A stretch of DNA of 34,322 bases from Saprospiraceae bacterium (GTDB lineage Bacteria; Bacteroidota; Bacteroidia; Chitinophagales; Saprospiraceae). The notes below the pieces were generated by a model. That model saw only the letters and a program-made list of their open reading frames with translations. It was not told the DNA's origin and ran no database searches. Positions 29,001 through 34,200 of this stretch are shown here, piece by piece (positions within the stretch are counted from its first letter, which is position 1; each line of letters opens with the position of its first letter). Location: assembly GCA_022844565.1 (NCBI GenBank), contig JALHLK010000049.1, forward strand, positions 1 to 34,322, read 5' to 3'. A program made the position numbers and the translations under genes.

Positions 29001-29212
29001 GGTTAAATTATTACATTGCGGCATCAAACATGCATATTCATTTGACAAAATTATTTGGAACTGGTATTCTATTAGGTACAAAAACGCTTAAGAATGGTCT
29101 ATATAGTCAGAAAGGCTTTGGAGGCGGAGTGACTGGGCATGTAGACATTATGTTTAGGGGTAATGCAGGAACTAAGTTTTATAGCGGTTTACAAACCACT
29201 TATTGGCATTAA
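23039..29212 (+). CDS. secreted RHS-repeat polymorphic toxin with C-terminal Tae4-like amidase
   Basis: The protein has 2057 residues. A Sec signal peptide (MKKIYILLTTLIIGS ... LFAQ) is followed by a beta-rich N-terminal region (~30-860), many YD repeats from ~870 on (YDKLGRLLKQTE, YDANGRKIRDYL, YDTKDRMTAKK, YDADGYLLCRK), and the RHS-associated core (~1652-1756, DHLGNTRVVYFNN ... YRGLDPVLGVW) ending in DPDG (1753-1756). Next comes a Gly/Ala-rich pre-toxin region (~1757-1910). The tip (~1915-2057) resembles type VI amidase effector 4 (Tae4): FEKIGGPLKDW, NTCAIRLSYALNKSG with catalytic C1961, and GHVDIMF with H2034. In the RHS family the shell encloses the toxin, which is released near the core motif. 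Target: peptidoglycan peptides. The immunity candidate follows in 25 bases. Confidence 0.9.
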   Translation: MKKIYILLTTLIIGSVMNSTSLFAQPNAGSVSTSSMGTAVGEFTGTLNLNFPLASASNGNVGAGLTLGYIGTGYKPNSPSSEVGMDWYMSTGFSVTRQIMHLPDEYNPAFNGYGDDNYDSSINCNLADGEMDLYTFNGFGQSINFTVNVDSATVFIINQTEIKIIPLMINTSFGPKVDQFQIINIDGNLVTLTPIHQELRDIKYGNCSNPPIFNNQNFEITTLWSPISIQGYDLNSNRIDFIYDSAFRQYQFQGLDIDVIKGRNKQLLSIRGLNDTIDVNYLQRFDITSTGSNGVQGKLSSVYYKNSSLCYYYEINSDFYGATTSNAHQIRLNSIQKKACDNSIMEPRIDFTYLNNNQVSKNITGIDHWGFRNQHDANNADNMIPTEFGGGANRSIDTTRVRDGILTSVKDVNGKTTTFTYEPHRIAVSPNTVNAGSVSICNITTTCTYPATSTNWIMMNYNTGTQVDGTVGVNSVYGNYNSSVTLTFFRGNLGSTIQITRSWNAYSVGGQTYTSFKLADLLDNSGNPFFVSGFTYHVQMTGVNVSAQMNYTYLTPGVQVVGGVRIKSINEGGEITNYDYTNGMLYNEPNYYEKFPTRWVTAHHQTLNLNYMSGAHIGYGEVTVSKSGLGRTVSKFKTTFTKEVLSGKRNVCDLLIQGIGNLESKTIFDHGNTEISKDIFTYRVDILNYGISNNRVLQKTNCNIFGFNCTFWAIRYRYQQFLHRPLSKTSSMYGKLTSVTTYEYNHSHTIQPSVVKTNSQGNETLVYTNYTTDFWANSDVKNTLMAKNIKVPFSTSEWRNSKPIRSQRTDWSYYSASGSFVGNGGFSNPANIVRPSTLYKVDCDGVSSTCAAEYPDHYYHAYTLEGQVSVDQKPNWPQNVYTYNRKRLATSTTNGFVKSTTYYANSYLVSRITNPDGTFTDYEYDKLGRLLKQTEQPSNNRIEYEYFYSNVSPFYNIVVTKAITPIAVNGMTTRETRQFFNNHGRLIQTLQRFQPTGQDIADFIEYDANGRKIRDYLPYIGTSSAGNLIPLPSGTGYTETKYESSPLSRITEVIPPGWHATKYEYGLNNATDNVKNPQNVTSGLFNLWPADNLFKETVIDGNGNKVIKFTDFSGKLVCSRQTDFTDSSTGGKRKDTYTQYDNKNRPIKIYPPGATETTTAQQYDYTYDTKDRMTAKKIPSKGWMNYYYNARDLLAVAKDAKNQHTTYEYNTDGQVTKVSLSATLPTNLESPTNTSDLLKEFAYGTTGIEKGKLQWQRVRVLGSTAMIKSRMIYDSRGRLWKVASSNHKNTADLMSYTMAQNISLDDTLTNGYDQVSNLQFIKMRNKPSSALTVNYTTTNTFDHMYRLRTETFAYSLNANPDTSQLIANYSYNHRNELIQNVQGGGLQTLDYFYKSNGMLDSLNNLALSANDLFHYHITYDNPIMGGTNTLRKNGDISNIRYKVKNGVTRLNEYRYDEYSQLTKSIYYELSGSTYTSNGRFNEDFTYHTNGRINTVLRNGHTLNNQSSFQIDNLSYLYTGDNIRLQRVQEANTSNNNTQGHNQRTSVSTALIYDQCGNVTTDLHRAISTISYNHLHLPTVVLRSDNSKLEMTYDADGYLLCRKTFAAGGGIIETRDYIGGIELVNNDVNQINHSQGRLQKHLGAYRHEYVIKDHLGNTRVVYFNNGGTATIIDENHYYAYGMEYGGFAKTSGTITYNYMFNGIERSESFNLDFAFYRGLDPVLGVWMQVDPKAEQVIGMYPYCAMGNNPISQMDPDGDLPFLAVMGLIAKGAAIGVVTNGLNNVHYGKAFFNGAGKAALWGAISASVSFGIGELFPTETLINEFARAGAHSLAQGTMSHLQGGDFWHGAASGGISSLGGSAMKSLEFSDHAMTIGSAALGGLGSKIAGGDFWQGFGTGMAVGGFNHEMHKAIQSYITDAQLKKIYKNYPKAEEVTRDQLFEKIGGPLKDWYEKDPDILANTCAIRLSYALNKSGYLIEKSSSTFNGSDGLNYYIAASNMHIHLTKLFGTGILLGTKTLKNGLYSQKGFGGGVTGHVDIMFRGNAGTKFYSGLQTTYWH

Positions 29213-29237
29213 TAATTAAATAAACATATTTATCATC

Positions 29238-29681
29238 ATGAGAAAAAAGTATATTGTATTTATATTTTTCTTTTTTTCTTTAGTTATAGGTTTCACTAAA
29301 TGTAAAAATAATATTAGTAAGCACAAAATAATTGGTTTAAAAGAGGTAGAACTTGAAATACAAAATGAAGTTGAAATGTTAAGAAAGCAAATTTTTTTTA
29401 ATTTTCTATATCGACATCAAAGTTTTAGAAAAGTTTTGAAAGAGGATGGTGCTACTTACTCTGGGAGGTGTAAAATTTGTTTATCATTTTATTTTGATCC
29501 TAACTTAAAATCTATTTCAGATAAATGGTTTTTAAAAGTATATTCAAATGAAATGTCAGATAAAAATTATTATATAATGAAAAGTCTTGATTTTATGATG
29601 AGTGAAGACCTAAATAATTATTTGGACTCTGTAAAAGCTGAAATTACCAAAGATCCTCAAGCATGGTTTATTGGTATATAA
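29238..29681 (+). CDS. candidate immunity protein for the Tae4-like toxin (exported)
   Basis: The protein has 147 residues. A strongly hydrophobic N-terminus (KKYIVFIFFFFSLVIGFTKC) looks like a signal peptide with a possible, non-ideal lipobox ending at C22. The rest is lysine-rich and mixed alpha/beta with CKICLSFYFDP and SLDFMMSEDLNNYLDSVKAEI. No family is recognised. The position directly after the toxin tip and the export signal both fit an immunity protein that must meet a peptidoglycan amidase in the periplasm, as Tai4 does for Tae4. I see no clear sequence match to Tai4. Confidence 0.65.
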   Translation: MRKKYIVFIFFFFSLVIGFTKCKNNISKHKIIGLKEVELEIQNEVEMLRKQIFFNFLYRHQSFRKVLKEDGATYSGRCKICLSFYFDPNLKSISDKWFLKVYSNEMSDKNYYIMKSLDFMMSEDLNNYLDSVKAEITKDPQAWFIGI

Positions 29682-29704
29682 ATTGAAATATGCAAATATA
29701 ATCT

Positions 29705-29760
29705 GCTATGAATCCCTTGATTTTAGCTATCAAGCCATCACTATTGGTAGTGCAGCCCGC
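29705..29760 (+). pseudogene. relic fragment of an RHS pre-toxin segment
   Basis: Translated in the right frame, these ~55 bases read YESLDFSYQAITIGSAA, which aligns with AMKSLEFSDHAMTIGSAA of the full rhs gene (around 28617-28671). At DNA level both begin GCTATGAA and keep the same order, with a one-base deletion and substitutions. It has no start codon and runs into the spacer, so it is a decayed scrap of an earlier cassette. Confidence 0.65.
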
Positions 29761-29786
29761 TGTTTTAAGTTTCCTTCCTCCTAGCT

Positions 29787-29834
29787 ATTTGAGGTTTCCC
29801 GATGCTTCACTACGGGATAAATGTAACCTCAAAT
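29787..29834 (+). repeat. cassette-end hairpin A, copy 1
   Basis: ATTTGAGGTT (29787-29796) pairs with AACCTCAAAT (29825-29834); inside, TCCCG (29797-29801) pairs with CGGGA (29813-29817). The same hairpin recurs at 31428-31473 and 33911-33958. In copy 2 the outer arms are kept while the inner sequence differs, so the outer stem is the conserved part. Confidence 0.8.
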
Positions 29835-29859
29835 TTATGCCGTCCATCGGTATCCCTAT

Positions 29860-29915
29860 TAGCCTATCTGCTTAGCCAATTTGCCAAAAAAAGCTAATCA
29901 GATAGGCTATTTTTT
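29860..29915 (+). terminator. cassette-end hairpin B / rho-independent terminator, copy 1
   Basis: Arms TAGCCTATCTGCTTAGC (29860-29876) and GCTAATCAGATAGGCTA (29893-29909) pair over 17 positions with one mismatch, followed by six T. It ends the first toxin-immunity cassette. The rest of the gene-free stretch to 30037 holds the boundary motif and no gene. Confidence 0.8.
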
Positions 29916-29934
29916 AAATCACTTGATAATACCT

Positions 29935-29967
29935 CAATAATAAGCAACAATTATGCGTTAACAAAAA
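29935..29967 (+). repeat. cassette boundary motif, copy in spacer 1 (decayed)
   Basis: CAATAAT at 29935 is followed 22 bases later by GTTAAC and an A-run. The full rhs gene has the same order and spacing at 27303-27335 (codons ~1422-1432), as do 31594-31626 and 34077-34109. After this point the rhs homology is lost until the DPDG junction at 30041, which implies a deletion in cassette 2. Confidence 0.65.
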
Positions 29968-30037
29968 ACAAAGAGATTAATCTCGAATAAAGCAAATCTT
30001 GATAGAAGTATTAAGACAAGATTATATTGAAATATGA

Positions 30038-30982
30038 TTAGATCCTGACGGAGATTTACCATTCTTAGCCGTAGTAGGCATCGCATTTGCCACTGGTGTG
30101 ACTACCAATGGTATCAGCAACCTAGACAATGGCGAAAATTTTTGGTCGAACGGCTTTTCCGCTGGATTGTGGAGCGCAGCTAGTGCGGCAGTAACATTTG
30201 GTATAGGTGATGTATTTGGTGCTACGGGTAGTTTGCTAAAAGAGTTTGGTCGAGCAGGAGCCCATTCTTTAGCTTCAGGTACTTTTAGTCATTTGCAAGG
30301 GGGTAACTTCTGGCATGGTGCAGCAAGTGGAGGTATATCCTCATTAGGTGGATCAGGTATGCAAGCTCTAGGCTTCAATGACCCTGCCATGATCGCAGGT
30401 AGTGCAGCTTTGGGTGGATTAGGTAGTAAGATATCTGGTGGTGATTTTTGGCAAGGGTTTGCTACAGGGATTGCGATTGGGGCGTTTAATCATGCGATTC
30501 AGAATGAGGAGGTTAATAGGATTAGAAGAAAAATCCTTAAAATTGCCCAATCTTATCTAGGTTCTGAGGATTGGAATTATGATGTTGCAAAGGATAATAT
30601 TGGTAAATACAAAAATAAGTGTAGTCAATTTGTTTCCGATGTTTTACACGAAGCAGGTCTCGACATGGGCACTCCAAATGGTGGTTTTTTTGGTAAAAAT
30701 GAGTACCCAATTACAGCTGGACAATGGGCAGATTCTGACTATAAAATTGAGGGCTGGAAAATAGTTAAAGAACCTAAAGGAGGAGATGTTGTAGCTGTTA
30801 AACTACCAAGAATAAATGCTTCGGGACATGTAGCAATTATAAGTGGGGGGCGTGCATATCTTCATAGCATTGGTACTTCTGAAAGAAATAATTCCATTGC
30901 CAGAACTCCATTTGGTTATGACAAATCCGATACTTACACTCATGGTCAAAAATATGTATATAGAAGATATGTTGGCAAGTAA
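30038..30982 (+). CDS. orphan RHS cassette 2: pre-toxin plus NlpC/P60- or CHAP-like toxin
   Basis: The open frame begins right after an in-frame TGA (30035) and its first codons read LDPDGDLPFLAVVG, so homology to rhs restarts exactly at the DPDG junction. There is no ATG; the earliest alternative start is GTG 30098. The pre-toxin region (to ~30500) is very like that of cassette 3 and less like the full rhs. The tip (~30520-30982) has KIAQSYLGSEDW, NKCSQFVSDVLHEAG with Cys (codon at 30620) and PKGGDVVAVKLP..SGHVAIISGG with His (codon at 30827), the layout of NlpC/P60 or CHAP cell-wall hydrolases. Without RHS shell or signal peptide it should be silent until recombined into the main gene. Confidence 0.8.
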   Translation, partial: LDPDGDLPFLAVVGIAFATGVTTNGISNLDNGENFWSNGFSAGLWSAASAAVTFGIGDVFGATGSLLKEFGRAGAHSLASGTFSHLQGGNFWHGAASGGISSLGGSGMQALGFNDPAMIAGSAALGGLGSKISGGDFWQGFATGIAIGAFNHAIQNEEVNRIRRKILKIAQSYLGSEDWNYDVAKDNIGKYKNKCSQFVSDVLHEAGLDMGTPNGGFFGKNEYPITAGQWADSDYKIEGWKIVKEPKGGDVVAVKLPRINASGHVAIISGGRAYLHSIGTSERNNSIARTPFGYDKSDTYTHGQKYVYRRYVGK

Positions 30983-31394
30983 TAAATTTACAAAAAAAAA
31001 CTTTATCATTTCAGTTTTATTTGTTTTAACTATAGTTTTGTTTTATTTGAAATATGAAAAATTTTATGTTTCGAATCAAAATTACCTATTATTAAACTCA
31101 AAAAATGAAATTATTCATGCTGATTTTTTTGATGATAAGGATGGTTTATTAATGTTTAAACTTAAAAATGATGACCATATTGTTTCTATAATGGATAAAA
31201 AGTATTTAGGCATTAATGATGGTCGTCCCTTGAATATTGGAACATTATTTTTATTTAAAAAGGAGGATTTAACTGTAAACATTGTTTCGTCTAATATAAG
31301 ATCAATTAATGATACCTTATACTTTAAATCTTTCATTTTTTATAATTTCAAATTAGGCAAGAAGGATGAAAAATTGAAATTGATAAAAAAATAA
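30969..31394 (+). CDS. candidate immunity protein for cassette 2 (membrane-anchored)
   Basis: About 141 residues from the ATG at 30969, which overlaps the toxin end by 14 bases; an ATG at 30954 adds five residues, and the longer frame upstream lies inside the toxin gene. One N-terminal membrane segment (NFIISVLFVLTIVLFYL) is followed by a probably periplasmic, beta-rich domain (NYLLLNSKNEIIHADFF ... NIGTLFLFKKEDLTVNIV). No family is recognised. Overlap with the toxin and periplasmic exposure match immunity against a cell-wall hydrolase. Confidence 0.65.
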   Translation: MLASNKFTKKNFIISVLFVLTIVLFYLKYEKFYVSNQNYLLLNSKNEIIHADFFDDKDGLLMFKLKNDDHIVSIMDKKYLGINDGRPLNIGTLFLFKKEDLTVNIVSSNIRSINDTLYFKSFIFYNFKLGKKDEKLKLIKK

Positions 31395-31427
31395 TCCATA
31401 GCTACCTGAAGTATGTCCCACTTAGCT

Positions 31428-31473
31428 ATTTGAGGTTTATTTCGGTAAACTCAATACAAGTGTAACCTCAAAT
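31428..31473 (+). repeat. cassette-end hairpin A, copy 2
   Basis: ATTTGAGGTT (31428-31437) and AACCTCAAAT (31464-31473) repeat the outer stem of copy 1 exactly. The inside differs from copies 1 and 3 and lacks their CCCG/CGGG pairing, so the outer arms have been conserved while the loop changed. Confidence 0.8.
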
Positions 31474-31479
31474 CTATAT

Positions 31480-31537
31480 TAGCCTATCTGCTTAGCCAAT
31501 TTATTATAAAAAAGCTAATCAGATAGGCTATTTTTTT
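31480..31537 (+). terminator. cassette-end hairpin B / rho-independent terminator, copy 2
   Basis: Arms at 31480-31496 and 31514-31530 are identical to those of copy 1, including the single mismatch, while the loop differs. Seven T follow (31531-31537). It closes cassette 2. Confidence 0.8.
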
Positions 31538-31593
31538 ATTTATTTATACTCACAGGGAATGGATCATCAAATACCGACCGTCCTTTGACACCT

Positions 31594-31626
31594 CAATAAT
31601 TACCAGCACCTCTTCTTTAAGAAAAA
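31594..31626 (+). repeat. cassette boundary motif at the start of cassette 3
   Basis: CAATAAT (31594-31600) followed 22 bases later by TTTAAG and an A-run. From here on the rhs homology is continuous and in frame (..SIITSTSSLRKNGD against ..PIMGGTNTLRKNGD of the full gene). Confidence 0.7.
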
Positions 31627-31655
31627 ACGGAGACATCAGTAATATCAGATACAAA

Positions 31656-33497
31656 GTGAAAAACGGAGTGACACGATTGAATGAATACAGGTATGATGAA
31701 TACAGTCAGCTGACTAAGTCTATCTATTATGAGCATAATGGTAGTACTTACACGACAAATGGTAAGTTTAACGAAGATTTCACGTATCATACGAATGGTA
31801 GACTCAATACTGTATTGAAAAATGGCAATGCACTTAATAATCAAAGTTTATATCAGATCGATAATTTGAGCTACATTTATGCTGCAGATAATTTAAGGTT
31901 AACGAGGGTACAAGATGCCAATTCGAGTAACAATAATACACAAGGCCACAATCAAAGATCCATCACAGGTACTGCCTTCACTTATGATAACTGTGGTAAT
32001 GTGACATCTGATCTCCATAGGGCAATTTCCAGTATTTCTTATAATCATCTCAATTTACCAACAGTAGTACTTAGATCGGATAATAGCAAGCTAGAGATGA
32101 CCTACGACGCCGACGGAAACCTCCTATGCCGCAAAACATTTGCAGCAGGAGGCACGATAATAGAAACACGCGACTACATCGGTGGCATAGAATTGGTCAA
32201 CAACGATGTCAACCAAATCAACCACAGCCAAGGCCGCTTGCAAAAACATTTAGGGGCTTACCGACATGAGTATGTGATCAAAGATCATTTGGGTAATACC
32301 AGAGTGGTATATTTCAATAATGGAGGCACAGCCACTATTATCGATGAAAACCACTATTACGCATATGGTATGGAGTACGGAGGTTTTGCCAAAACTAGTG
32401 GTACAACTACATACAACTACATGTTCAACGGAATAGAGCGATCCGAAAGCTTCAATCTTGACTTCGCTTTCTACCGTGGCTTAGACCCAGTACTTGGAGT
32501 ATGGATGCAAGTCGATCCGAAAGCTGAGCAAGTTATAGGGATGTATCCTTACTGTGCTATGGGCAATAATCCGATCTCGCAGATGGATCCAGACGGAGAT
32601 TTACCATTCCTAGCCGTAGTAGGCATCGCATTTGCGACTGGGGTTGCAACCAATGGTGTCAGCAACCTAGACAATGGCGAAAATTTTTGGTCCAACGGCT
32701 TTTCTGCTGGATTATGGAGTGCAGCTAGTGCGGCAGTGACCTTTGGTATAGGTGATGTATTTGGTGCTACTGGTAGTTTACTCAAAGAGTTTGGAAGAGC
32801 AGGAGCCCATTCTTTAGCTTCGGGTACTTTTAGTCACATGCAGGGTGGTAACTTTTGGCATGGGGCTGCGAGTGGAGGTATCTCTTCATTAGGAGGATCG
32901 GCTATGCAAGCTGGAGGCTTCAGCGATCCAGCCATGATCACAGGTAGTGCTGCTTTGGGTGGATTAGGTAGTAAGATATCTGGTGGTGACTTTTGGCAAG
33001 GGTTTGCGCAGGGTATGGCAGTGGGGGCGTTTAATCATGCGATGGAGCATGGGTTTGGGGGCCAGCCAAAGCCCAATAAAAATAGGTTAAAAGAAAATAT
33101 TGAAATAGCTAAACCTTTGGATCAATGGGTAAAAGATAATCAGCATAAAACTAAAGAGACTCTTCAAAATGAAAGATCTAAGAGATCGGGACCAAAGCGA
33201 GAAGATAGATATGTAATTGATCCGAAAACAGGTAATGTAATTGATATGAGACATTTTCTAATAATTGGTCAATCTGGTCCTTTAGTTGGCAATTCTGTTG
33301 AAGTCATTCAATCAATCCAAGGATATAAAGATTCAGCTCACAATCCCCAAGATTATTTTTCCAATGACTTAGGATATAAATTTTACCGTAATCACACAAA
33401 AATTGTTTATTCTCCTCAAGGTTATGCTCAAGGCACAACATATGATTTTGGAAATAACTTTGTTAATTCAATTTCAAATTTTTTAAAAAATAGATAA
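31656..33497 (+). CDS. orphan RHS cassette 3: truncated RHS core, pre-toxin and unrecognised toxin
   Basis: The 613-codon frame opens at GTG 31656, and rhs homology reaches back to ~31594. It repeats codons ~1422-1910 of the full gene: YD repeats, RHS core, DPDG, Gly/Ala-rich pre-toxin. It lacks the signal peptide, N-terminal region and most of the shell, so it should be silent. The tip (~33060-33497, about 145 residues) differs from both other tips: PKREDRYVIDPKTGNVIDMRHFLI, with D530-M-R-H533 standing out, then GNSVEVIQSIQGYKDS and DYFSNDLGYKFYRN. I do not recognise the fold with confidence; a 'polymorphic toxin type 44'-like domain is a possibility. The lipoprotein immunity gene after it points to a periplasmic target. 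Confidence 0.8.
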   Translation: MKNGVTRLNEYRYDEYSQLTKSIYYEHNGSTYTTNGKFNEDFTYHTNGRLNTVLKNGNALNNQSLYQIDNLSYIYAADNLRLTRVQDANSSNNNTQGHNQRSITGTAFTYDNCGNVTSDLHRAISSISYNHLNLPTVVLRSDNSKLEMTYDADGNLLCRKTFAAGGTIIETRDYIGGIELVNNDVNQINHSQGRLQKHLGAYRHEYVIKDHLGNTRVVYFNNGGTATIIDENHYYAYGMEYGGFAKTSGTTTYNYMFNGIERSESFNLDFAFYRGLDPVLGVWMQVDPKAEQVIGMYPYCAMGNNPISQMDPDGDLPFLAVVGIAFATGVATNGVSNLDNGENFWSNGFSAGLWSAASAAVTFGIGDVFGATGSLLKEFGRAGAHSLASGTFSHMQGGNFWHGAASGGISSLGGSAMQAGGFSDPAMITGSAALGGLGSKISGGDFWQGFAQGMAVGAFNHAMEHGFGGQPKPNKNRLKENIEIAKPLDQWVKDNQHKTKETLQNERSKRSGPKREDRYVIDPKTGNVIDMRHFLIIGQSGPLVGNSVEVIQSIQGYKDSAHNPQDYFSNDLGYKFYRNHTKIVYSPQGYAQGTTYDFGNNFVNSISNFLKNR

Positions 33498-33510
33498 TAA
33501 ATTAAAAAAA

Positions 33511-33789
33511 ATGAAAAGGATACTAATTTTTGCCTTACTTTTTATCTTTGCTTCGTGCGAGAATACAGATTATAAAAGATTTAAAGCACTGGAGGAACAA
33601 ATGAAAATTGGAGATAATTTTGAAAAATTTGGTCTACTAGTTAAAGAAGCTAGATTTAGTTACACAATTGATGAATTCAAAGAAGACAATATTTGTATAA
33701 CAATCGAAGGACCATTCATGTCAGCTGAAGAAATTGCGTTTTTTTTTGATTGTGACGGAAAGCTAATAAATAAGTATTCATATCATTAA
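33511..33789 (+). CDS. candidate immunity lipoprotein for cassette 3
   Basis: The protein has 92 residues. A clear lipoprotein signal peptide (MKRILIFALLFIFASCEN, lipobox FASC) is followed by a small acidic domain (DYKRFKALEEQMKIGDNFEKFG ... AEEIAFFFDCDGKLINKY). It begins 13 bases after the cassette 3 toxin. Export to the envelope and position make it the likely immunity partner. No known family is recognised. Confidence 0.65.
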   Translation: MKRILIFALLFIFASCENTDYKRFKALEEQMKIGDNFEKFGLLVKEARFSYTIDEFKEDNICITIEGPFMSAEEIAFFFDCDGKLINKYSYH

Positions 33790-33910
33790 GTTTTCACCCC
33801 GCTATAGTTTGCCTAGCTGTCTTAAATTTGACCACAAGGCTAACCAATGGCAGCTGATTTAAGTTAATTTTGGTAAACCCCTGCTGTTTGAAGTTTCCCC
33901 CCAACTAGCT

Positions 33911-33958
33911 ATTTGAGGTTCCCCGATGCTTCACTACGGGATAAATGAAACCTCAAAT
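33911..33958 (+). repeat. cassette-end hairpin A, copy 3
   Basis: ATTTGAGGTT (33911-33920) pairs with AACCTCAAAT (33949-33958), with the inner CCCG/CGGG pairing as in copy 1. The preceding stretch 33790-33910 holds no gene; it contains GCTGTTTGAAGTTT (~33887), also seen in altered form upstream of copy 1. Confidence 0.8.
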
Positions 33959-33964
33959 CCCTAT

Positions 33965-34020
33965 TAGCCTATCTGCTTAGCCAATTTGTACAAAAAAAGC
34001 TAATCAGATAGGCTATTTTT
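33965..34020 (+). terminator. cassette-end hairpin B / rho-independent terminator, copy 3
   Basis: Arms at 33965-33981 and 33999-34015 are the same as in copies 1 and 2, with five T after (34016-34020). It closes cassette 3. Confidence 0.8.
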
Positions 34021-34076
34021 AAACTATCAAACTCGCAAGATGCACATCACCTAAATAGAATTATGGCATAAACCAC

Positions 34077-34132
34077 CAATAATAGCCGACAATAATTCGT
34101 TAAGAAAAAGGTAGAAAAAAGTAATATCAAAA
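34077..34132 (+). pseudogene. start of a fourth, decayed cassette
   Basis: CAATAAT (34077-34083) followed at the same 22-base distance by GTTAAG (34099-34104) and an A-run, then AGTAATATC as in the rhs stretch that encodes NGDISNIRYK. Identity then fades and no frame continues. It seems to be the left edge of another cassette copy, broken or eroded before the intron. Confidence 0.5.
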
Positions 34133-34170
34133 ACGATTTAATGTATAGAATTGGCAGTAAAACTAATAGA

Positions 34171-34194
34171 GGTTTGAAGTTGCAAACTTCAAAC
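34171..34194. repeat. palindrome upstream of the intron
   Basis: GTTTGAAGTT-GCA-AACTTCAAAC is a perfect 10-bp stem with a three-base loop. It ends a few bases before the putative intron 5' end at ~34201. The related half-sequence GCTGTTTGAAGTTT also occurs near 33887 on the plus strand. Confidence 0.6.
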
Positions 34195-34200
34195 AGCTTT

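Noticed and set aside
30843-30968. Longer N-terminus for the cassette 2 immunity protein
   Set aside because: That part lies inside the toxin coding sequence in another frame and would put ~42 residues before the membrane anchor; the ATG at 30969 is better.
30098-30982. GTG at 30098 as the true start of an expressed toxin gene
   Set aside because: Homology continues upstream to DPDG at 30041, and no promoter or signal peptide is visible; I treat it as an orphan cassette.
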